From a virus, in the IMG/VR virus record IMGVR_UViG_3300013004_000127, positions 1 to 30,776 of that record: a DNA stretch of 30,776 bases; one strand, 5' to 3'. The translations under genes were made by a program, and so were the position numbers. The notes under the pieces were generated by a model, which searched no databases, was not told the DNA's origin, and saw nothing but the letters and a program-made list of their open reading frames with translations. Of the stretch, positions 26,401 through 30,776 are shown piece by piece. Position 1 is the first letter of the stretch. Every line of letters begins with the position of its first letter.

Positions 26401-27960
26401 GTTGGGGTAATTCAATGGGCTAGAAAATATGGTGATGATGGAAGCTCAGGATCTAGAGATTATGATTATACTCCAACCGGAATCAAGGTCGATCATTTAG
26501 GGAATGTAATTATTGTTGGTTATAAAAACAAAGTTAGAAATAACACATCAGGTGAATTACCTGATAATTTATATATTAAGTGGAATGGTGATGCACAATT
26601 GGTGATAAGCACATCTCTGTTTACTTCCCCTACTGTGAATGATACTGAAATAATTAGCGATCTTGCAATTGACAGAGTAGGAAACGTTTATGTTGCTGGT
26701 AATTTTACAGGAACTATAACATCTGGAATTAAAACAATTACGAGTGCTCCTTCAGTTCAAGAGGTTTTTGCTGCAAGAATAGAAGGAGACGGAAATATTA
26801 AATGGTTGAATAAAATGAATACGGGGGGAGAAGAATCTGATCCTTCTCTTCATATAGGAGAATCCTACGAGGATTTATACATAGCTTTTAATTCTAAATT
26901 AGGATTAGATCAAAAAATTTATTTAAACAGATATACCAGTTATGATTTCCATGCTGATTGGTCAAAAACAATAACCAATACGAATTTTGGAACATTTACA
27001 ACTAAACCTCACATTAGAGTTTCTAAAAACGGGGAGATAGCTTTAGGTGCTAGCTTTAAAGGAAAACTTACAGTTGACGACATTTCATTTACATCTATAG
27101 GAGATTCTGATATAGCGGTATTTAAATTTAACGGATACAGACCTTTATGGGGTAAAAATGTTGGATCTTTCTATTCTGATTTTTGTCAGGATATTGGAAT
27201 AGATTCGGAGGGAAATATTTTTGTATTGGGATCTTATTCCGGGTATCTTACTGCTTCTCCTAGTTTCTCTTCCCCTAATTATTATCCTTCTCCACAAGGA
27301 GATCTTGATGTCATTATGTTTAAATATGATCAGGAAGGAACATTATTAGACATAGTAGATTCAGGAGGACTAGGTAGAGACGAAGGTATGTCAATTTCTT
27401 TTGATAAAGATGATAACATCTATCTAACTGGTTATGTGACCGGGCAAGCTAATTTCTCTAATTGGGTAGTTTCCCCTGGAGGAGGTGAGGATGCTTTCGT
27501 AGGTAAAATTTCTAATCTTAAATACAGAACTGGTAAAAAAATAGGAAACGTCTTTTCTCTATTTGGTGCTCAAACATGGGATATAGGTGATGATAAAATT
27601 TCCCATAAAGAATTTGAAGTTCCTATGGGATCAACAGTCGTATTCAATCCATTAGATTCTTTAATCCCTGGAAAAAGAAATCACGTTTGGAAATTAATCT
27701 ATGATGGGTCTAGCGAGGAAATAATTAATATCAAGGATGTTAAATCATTTATCTGGACATTCAATAAACCTGGATTCTATAGTCTTTATTTACAAGTGGA
27801 GGACAGTAACGGAAACGTTTCCATTTTTGACAAAAAGGGATACATTAGGGTTATTGATCACAAAAACCCACCAGCAGGAGAAATCATAGAATATGTTAAT
27901 AGTGAAATCTATAGAAAGAGAGCTATTTATGAAGCTAAGACAACTCCACAGCTAGCATAA
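20419..27960 (+). CDS. Giant modular baseplate wedge-linked protein (2513 aa), gp7/gpI-like with propeller domains
   Basis: It occupies the gp7 position but is about 2.4 times the length of T4 gp7 (about 1032 aa). Residues about 322-580 resemble the tail protein I/gp7 core (EDERYKTLLSNFGRRL, then YVGSYKGLINAIRFFGYQDL). Residues about 840-930 look Ig/PKD-like. Residues about 1523-1570 resemble a chitin-binding-type-3-like carbohydrate module (YDQGSIVTYNGESYISLI and a closing Asn-Asn-Trp-Lys-Lys-Ile). Residues about 1590-1660 hold two-component-regulator propeller repeats (LWMATNNGIKIYDG and KWIGTSDGISYYDNG). Residues about 1928-2374 hold SBBP-type propeller units (GYIYVTGYF, GNVYVAGNF, GNIFVLGSY, DNIYLTGY). 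Residues about 2401-2489 are PKD-like. No membrane segment or signal peptide. I infer a baseplate arm that reaches the cell surface. Its ATG overlaps the 84-aa gene. Confidence 0.75.
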   Translation: MNYKNLLFFNKSGSQTNLIWNGNFWEARLLLPKVSVGLFEIEHFFIIEKFNDAQGNVIYGYPHITPEVSSNSSGSGVYGTFKSGSNVIYTDVTPLADYVGAKLFCDQFPTGNTIISVDLSLKSITLQNNSTVTVSGVPLFFNLWRSSFETTRNVLDFDAFDSFDAKIVSGKDYITTNIDLSAISESEEELMILGDGIPKDARITSISGKNIYLNKICTQSLDSTKVFVYPVEEKNDVSGYIYQYELLEDSTLDAPVLKSLQTAYFKIGYDSSETIVNDVRVSNSVDSSSVSVNLAINSDEEGIFGRTLVIEDLSLGYPKIVARIEIHAETEGEDERYKTLLSNFGRRLNAEDTYVLRDSDPKEPLTDYEILNVKRKELLLEGHEIFPYVGSYKGLINAIRFFGYQDLRVKEYWLNIKKSENAKSALEENQAVLDSMGSQTQSQSTLIASLLDDENSDKYKQVEIYGKKDDGTYGLKSPIEKLFPSSSFKKTALFGLFYDINKVIENRYDQFDYPVVENAFVFSPDEVLIKLFGLKEKLKKEYLPLNARIIDITGEGVYFTVYKTRGWVDNLKIDQLDQGLDIDLSFSPDFGYIEDLRYFNLRPNDSVPTVPYVGPDPFTYTYSTYGNLTLPSSANPPISGRDSKKLADAISNFYDERNTSGLAKLNLGDNQKYRKLFDGQDYEIPSGFPTVIEITSFNLSWDELNNKWEGLDRNVSTYSTTLASVSDLTGYTGNNLISSSVNHTFDNGLKFGELFDLTLPASITYLIASTGRVQLKFTSNDDSNYSFLTEVQTYSQSTGISNLKLLWVKETPIVLDDWKVEIVNLFSQNLDFEYYDYSFNPDGFYAWDNLRFAGFYEVEWTITKKDDRPYKYEFRGKISDYYKIPIILPYSGIYSVKCRVWDGFNDICSVHYENSIEVKTRDLEVANVARYREAEIYTWENVSKSWDDHSSLWVFPIEKNEESDKKTSKEILTPAEYGNQFNEGQECKVLKHFGEVIGSAPLKFGLQKMILSGFTSTYPGGGIGPVLVTINSSYLPHSFIEGEKITLIDNYNVTGNLSGQYNIFNVTSTGFSLPIVLNSSVTASQFSVIKTGSIKVEYNGKTYANINFNGRLDTTLGNLMSAFNNVLKDPQFAIDTITDTSVSSATVQEWMEVTFKAPIGVGDTFNGKKLEVTTTGGLYVYDGSSVGRTAQAEITGGVNAYDQYVDFDFNGDLPVENMRYYGTKALNWDAFDQLEWENLYSQTWGSYDFHEGWLGGFSLYNLQSGDKLRVGSGSRGIVLGNASSPDPSPNYLDLNEACDQLNASRDSGISKFNYEVRGFSKLGNNFNFQGSPIGSPLITLAIPYNEESESFDVQTGASPAAGAATSMFPDKNGDIIMGGVYDVRVFKSPTDFDNYPISALYPGSVPRKVQVDEYHRWWCYGESCTVPLVVYDRYYPENTLIFSTSPVTSFANPGLNYIVPLPVSSFQILCLAIDKLTDNFTMYVKYQQTYSISPSATDNVFRLLEFNASTKEFKDLSVQGPVWIGGASPKTYDQGSIVTYNGESYISLINSNISNNPASSPNNWKKIEQDPLTKLDTSVIYIRQLKYEYTGKESKLWMATNNGIKIYDGVKISSVDISNSGLHTNDVYAITIDETNAKWIGTSDGISYYDNGRWGCWTPSTRTELPIAKYRNIVNIGNGRIFCIAQIGTEIYKLIYFNGITIKVYDYDPGTTSQFAPANYLDYDYEDLYFMMNEVKYIDVTFTRYPGDIMYLGDVYRIGQNYVVSGYWNPTYTGVYYQTQNLFMRKVSYTIPYIHASSKYTGYSGWDFIYHLSYRPVPDPIYLKLKGISETEINFNFIVGPLFTSSVNIGKDPQLPYVDTRSWKMPHWLNYDFSKITNAHPNINPDDLFLDAPLRDIESGIASKESYWKNSNVIRSSDKNAGNLIDSFEWVIKIGDGSDDRGMSVFVGEDGYIYVTGYFQDTAYFGAKNNLPAGANTTLSSTGCKSIFVAKYNQVGVIQWARKYGDDGSSGSRDYDYTPTGIKVDHLGNVIIVGYKNKVRNNTSGELPDNLYIKWNGDAQLVISTSLFTSPTVNDTEIISDLAIDRVGNVYVAGNFTGTITSGIKTITSAPSVQEVFAARIEGDGNIKWLNKMNTGGEESDPSLHIGESYEDLYIAFNSKLGLDQKIYLNRYTSYDFHADWSKTITNTNFGTFTTKPHIRVSKNGEIALGASFKGKLTVDDISFTSIGDSDIAVFKFNGYRPLWGKNVGSFYSDFCQDIGIDSEGNIFVLGSYSGYLTASPSFSSPNYYPSPQGDLDVIMFKYDQEGTLLDIVDSGGLGRDEGMSISFDKDDNIYLTGYVTGQANFSNWVVSPGGGEDAFVGKISNLKYRTGKKIGNVFSLFGAQTWDIGDDKISHKEFEVPMGSTVVFNPLDSLIPGKRNHVWKLIYDGSSEEIINIKDVKSFIWTFNKPGFYSLYLQVEDSNGNVSIFDKKGYIRVIDHKNPPAGEIIEYVNSEIYRKRAIYEAKTTPQLA

Positions 27961-27961
27961 T

Positions 27962-28642
27962 TTATCTATCACTATATTCGGTATAAACGCTCAGAATCTC
28001 TGGTACAATAGGATGTCTATGATTCTTTTTAAGCGAGATTATTTTAACACCCTCCACTCTAGATTCTACTGTGTTTAAAAAATCCAATCCTGAATCTTTT
28101 TTGACTTTTAAATCTATTTGAGAAATATCTCCACAAATCATAATTTTAGATGCTACACCCAATCTACCTAAAACCATTTCCATTTGATTGTTTGTAACAT
28201 TCTGAGCTTCGTCTACAATAACACAAGCATTTAAAAATGTTCTTCCTCTCATGAAAGGGAATGGTAAGATTTCTATTACGTTTTCTTCCACTAATTTGTC
28301 TACTTTTTCTTTCTCGTAAAGTAGATAGAGATTGGAATAAATCGGAGCTAACCATGGATCCATTTTTTCCTTCAAGTCACCAGGTAAGAATCCAATATCT
28401 TCTTTAGCTACAGTAGGTCTTGTAATTATTATTTTTTCGACATCCCTACTAAAAAGAAGATCCAAAGCTATTTGACAAGCTAAAAGGGTCTTACCTGAAC
28501 CTGCCATCCCTCTGATAACCGTTACCGGATTTTCAAGAATTAAAGATTTTGCTTCCTTTTGTTCTTCATTTAGCTGAATTTTGAATTTAATTGGGCCTTT
28601 AACTCTCCCTTTAGTCGGGGTTTCCTTTTCTTGTTTTTGCAT
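27962..28642 (-). CDS. phoH: PhoH-like P-loop ATPase
   Basis: This 226-residue protein covers the PhoH core. Walker A is GMAGSGKT at 45-52, Walker B is VIVDEAQN at 141-148, a sensor-like GDISQID lies at 171-177, and a conserved HRHPIV is at 208-213; ITRPTV (73-78) and FLPGDLKEKM (85-94) are also typical. PhoH ATPases are frequent in marine and other phages, with a suggested RNA or phosphate-stress role that is not settled. No PIN or KH domain is attached, so it is the short phage-type form. It is transcribed against the structural block, and its stop lies one base from the stop of the giant gene. The ATG at 28642 is 84 nt downstream of the promoter-like element at 28727-28745. Confidence 0.93.
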   Translation of the reverse strand: MQKQEKETPTKGRVKGPIKFKIQLNEEQKEAKSLILENPVTVIRGMAGSGKTLLACQIALDLLFSRDVEKIIITRPTVAKEDIGFLPGDLKEKMDPWLAPIYSNLYLLYEKEKVDKLVEENVIEILPFPFMRGRTFLNACVIVDEAQNVTNNQMEMVLGRLGVASKIMICGDISQIDLKVKKDSGLDFLNTVESRVEGVKIISLKKNHRHPIVPEILSVYTEYSDR

Positions 28643-28762
28643 AAATCTTTAGTGTTAAATTTTAAGAAACTAATAGGTTTTTCTCTGTATGATCTTAGCA
28701 TAGCGGATTTATTTCTTCGCTCGAGCTTATTTGATATATATATTCGGAATAAAAAACTAAAA
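28643..28762. promoter_or_regulatory. Divergent intergenic region between phoH-like and structural gene
   Basis: The 120-nt gap holds the minus-strand element at 28727-28745, an 8-bp palindrome GCTCGAGC (28719-28726), and possible pairing of TTTATTTC (28708-28715) with GGAATAAA (28746-28753). It must contain promoters for both directions. I see no convincing sigma-70 pair or Bacteroidota TAnnTTTG sequence. Confidence 0.4.
28727..28745 (-). promoter_or_regulatory. Late-promoter-like AT element upstream of the PhoH-like gene
   Basis: On the minus strand it reads GAATATATATATCAAATAA, 18 of 19 identical to 3417-3435. The alternating AT core makes it nearly symmetrical, so it may also serve the plus-strand gene at 28763, 17 nt away. 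The 84-nt leader to the PhoH-like ATG is longer than at the other sites. Confidence 0.4.
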
Positions 28763-29704
28763 ATGATTACTATTCAAGAGATCCTTGGAACTGACTCGAT
28801 CGCACCATCGAGACTAACCATTAATTCTAACTTTCTACTCATAGAGAATGAGATCAACGACCTAGAGGACGTTTTTAACATAAACGTTGTTACTGGATCT
28901 ATGGACATGTCCCAGGCAACAAGTGGACAGCTAAAAGCTAAGACATTCTTTGCAAATGAGGCAACATTCCCTGCTTCAGGAACTGCTACCGTGAATATTT
29001 ACGGTACAGGTGCTAGTGCAGGAAATGCTTCTTTTTCTGGTACTGTCGCCGCTTCACAACTAACCCTCTCCGCTACAGGTTCCTTTAATCAGGTTAATGC
29101 CTCTGGTCCTGCAGTATTCGGAGCAACTGGTACGTTTAATGGAGCAGCGGTTTTTAATTCTACTGTAACTAATGGACCAACTGGATCTTTCATTGAGAAG
29201 AACTCGATAGGTGCATCAGGTTCTACGAACGCATTTTTGTCTACATCTAATGGCGGTGGAGGCGTAACTGGAACTTATAGTAATCCTTACCCTCTAACAT
29301 TTAATGAAAGTGTAATTTACGCTAACTGTGCATATACAAGTACAGATTCAGGAGATGCAGGATTTACTCAAGGATTTTTCTTCTATGTTGCTACCGGAGC
29401 AGCTCCTTCGAATGACCCACCTGCAATACCTCAGGGTTATAAACTGACAATTGTTAATACTGCTCTTAACTCTGGGTTAATTGGAACAGGTGTTACTGGA
29501 CCAGGAGGAAGCACATATTATACCGGATTTAGCACAGGGAATGGACTTTACCAGCCAGCTGGTATTACTACCCCTGCTAGCATTCCTTATAAAAATAGTT
29601 TAACTCTTCAATGGGAGAACAGAATAGGTAAAGGCGCTACCACACAAAACGGATCCTGGGTGGTTATATCCAACAGTGGATTTGTAGCTGGCGACTTCTT
29701 CTAA
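28763..29704 (+). CDS. Virion appendage-type protein rich in Gly/Ser/Thr/Ala (313 aa)
   Basis: I start it at ATG 28763 (MITIQEILG), which has an A-rich leader; the longer in-frame extension from 28631 would run through the promoter region and overlap the PhoH-like gene. Residues 1-60 are helical and probably a virion-attachment part (SRLTINSNFLLIENEINDLE). Residues about 70-160 are low-complexity Gly/Ala/Ser/Thr/Phe strands with repeating phrases (ASFSGTVAASQL, FGATGTFNGAAVFNSTV), typical of fibrous tail or neck appendages. The C-terminus (residues 180-313) is beta-rich and may form a knob. There is no collagen Gly-X-Y register and no enzyme motif. A fibre or whisker-like structural role is likely; the exact one is not known. 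Confidence 0.7.
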   Translation: MITIQEILGTDSIAPSRLTINSNFLLIENEINDLEDVFNINVVTGSMDMSQATSGQLKAKTFFANEATFPASGTATVNIYGTGASAGNASFSGTVAASQLTLSATGSFNQVNASGPAVFGATGTFNGAAVFNSTVTNGPTGSFIEKNSIGASGSTNAFLSTSNGGGGVTGTYSNPYPLTFNESVIYANCAYTSTDSGDAGFTQGFFFYVATGAAPSNDPPAIPQGYKLTIVNTALNSGLIGTGVTGPGGSTYYTGFSTGNGLYQPAGITTPASIPYKNSLTLQWENRIGKGATTQNGSWVVISNSGFVAGDFF

Positions 29705-29719
29705 TAAATAAAAAACTGA

Positions 29720-30776
29720 ATGGCTAAAACCCCATACATAAGACCCCTCCAAGTACAAGGTGGAACTTTCTATACCTTTAGTTCTGCAGCGGAGGACCTT
29801 GCGCTAACATTTAATAATACCGTTAATAAGTTCAGATTTTCTAAGTATGTTCTTTTGAATCTTCCTGAATTTAGAACCTCCTTGTATGGGGAGAATACCA
29901 TCCAATTTAACACCATAGATAGCTCATTTCTGGACGTAGCTGAAGGAAGCTTTGATTTAGTCAGTCCTAACAATTTAAGTCCAAATTTGGAGGTCTCTTT
30001 TCAAAACTATTGCCTGAATCTAGAAGCCTCGCTTCTTTCTTCGGATGGTTACAACCCAACCTTAAAAAGAAACGTTTCCGAAAGAGTTTTCTGGAAATGG
30101 GTAAAGGAGATGGGAGCTATTAGATTTAGACCAGCAAACTCTAATGAGGTAATACCTTCCTTGGATCAAAATGCAACCGGTCTTACTGGGGGACTTCCTT
30201 TTTCAGATAAAAGATGGACAGAGGAAGATGATTTTTTAACAGGAAATGGATCGGTTACTCCTAGATATTCAAGAATTGTAAAATACATTGGAGAATGCGA
30301 TATAGTAAACTCCGTACAGAGTAAAAGTAATTCCTACTCTGAAGTTTATATTCACGTACCAACTAGTGATGGACATACCCCATTGGTAATGTTCAGAACT
30401 CAGGCGGACGAGAATTATTATCCAGGACAAACCATAACGAACAATCCAACTGATCCTTTAGATAGAGAATATCTTCAGGGAAGAAGTGCAGCAGACGGAT
30501 TATATGGTCCTAATGGACTTCCTAGATTATCAATCTTTGATCAGGATGTTGTTGGAGAGCCTGGTATAACAGGAACATCAGCAACTGGAGCAACATTTAC
30601 TAACCAATGGTATTATCCAAGAAACACCGCTAATTCATATTATACCGACAATTCATTCTTTGATTCTGATACTGATTCTATTGTAAAATATTATCAAACA
30701 TACCAAGCACAATATAAGAGAAGTAAACTTGATGGAATTCAATTAGATTTCAATCCTGACAATTATAAACCAATCG
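29720..30776 (+). CDS. Probable virion structural protein, C-terminus cut by the window edge
   Basis: From ATG 29720 (MAKTPYIRPLQVQGGTFYTF) the frame stays open to the right edge, giving at least 352 residues. It is beta-rich, with few Cys and many Asn, Thr, Ser, Tyr and Phe; it has no signal peptide or transmembrane helix. Segments such as SERVFWKWVKEMGAIRFRP and YSEVYIHVPTSDGHTPLVMF suggest a large layered virion protein. The opening 'PYIRPLQ-x-Q-GGTFYTFSSAAEDL' feels like a conserved phage structural N-terminus, but I cannot name the family. It starts 15 nt after the previous stop, so it is in the same unit. No shadow frame competes over its length. It could be a tail or head protein. Confidence 0.75.
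   Translation, partial: MAKTPYIRPLQVQGGTFYTFSSAAEDLALTFNNTVNKFRFSKYVLLNLPEFRTSLYGENTIQFNTIDSSFLDVAEGSFDLVSPNNLSPNLEVSFQNYCLNLEASLLSSDGYNPTLKRNVSERVFWKWVKEMGAIRFRPANSNEVIPSLDQNATGLTGGLPFSDKRWTEEDDFLTGNGSVTPRYSRIVKYIGECDIVNSVQSKSNSYSEVYIHVPTSDGHTPLVMFRTQADENYYPGQTITNNPTDPLDREYLQGRSAADGLYGPNGLPRLSIFDQDVVGEPGITGTSATGATFTNQWYYPRNTANSYYTDNSFFDSDTDSIVKYYQTYQAQYKRSKLDGIQLDFNPDNYKPI

Noticed and set aside
28631-28762. N-terminal 44-residue extension of the Gly/Ser/Thr-rich virion protein
   Set aside because: It begins with TTG, overlaps the PhoH-like gene and covers the promoter-like element; ATG 28763 with an A-rich leader is better.
28763-29704. Collagen-like repeat in the Gly-rich virion protein
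   Set aside because: There is no regular Gly-X-Y register; the Gly/Thr/Ser phrases fit beta-type fibre segments.

Overview
The window is a piece of a tailed-phage genome with a contractile (myovirus-type) tail. Most of it is one long plus-strand series of virion genes for the baseplate, its central hub and the tail. It is AT-rich and tightly packed: neighbouring genes overlap by 1-32 nt or sit a few bases apart, often with TAATG or ATGA junctions. I see no tRNA, rRNA, integrase, insertion sequence or CRISPR array, and no stretch over 300 bases without a gene.

The host is probably in the Bacteroidota; this is an inference. Almost no start codon has a usable Shine-Dalgarno sequence. Instead many starts follow A-rich tracts of the TAAAATG type, as is known for Bacteroidota. 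The largest protein also carries beta-propeller repeats (two-component-regulator-propeller and SBBP types) that are common in that phylum.

Layout. (1) Positions 1-1621, minus strand: three small or unknown genes, the last running off the left edge. (2) 1707-3394, plus strand: four small accessory genes, one a Nudix-type hydrolase. (3) 3448-14628: tail and baseplate-hub block, with an unknown structural protein, a gp53/LysM-like wedge protein, a gp27/gpD-like hub protein, a 686-residue protein ending in 23-residue repeats, a gp5-like OB-fold spike protein, and a 1442-residue protein with a Cys-rich, Pro-rich and hydrophobic centre. (4) 14665-17233: an unexpected pair inside the structural block, a multi-S1-domain RNA-binding protein overlapping an amidoligase-like protein with a pentapeptide-like C-terminus. 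(5) 17235-27960: a probable neck or virion protein, a gp25-like wedge protein, a gp6/gpJ-like wedge protein, an 84-residue protein, and a 2513-residue gp7/gpI-like protein carrying carbohydrate-binding-like, propeller, SBBP and PKD-like modules. (6) 27962-28642, minus strand: a PhoH-like ATPase. (7) 28763-30776, plus strand: two more probable virion proteins, the last cut by the right edge.

The products of blocks 3 and 5 would assemble the hub, spike and wedges of the baseplate, with the giant wedge-linked protein as a candidate surface-contact or receptor-binding arm. A recurrent AT-rich element (core ATATATAAA) lies at transcription-unit boundaries and resembles the T4 late promoter TATAAATA. 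At three of these sites it forms one arm of a stem-loop. The features I find most unusual are the S1/amidoligase pair, the giant modular wedge protein, and this shared promoter-like element.
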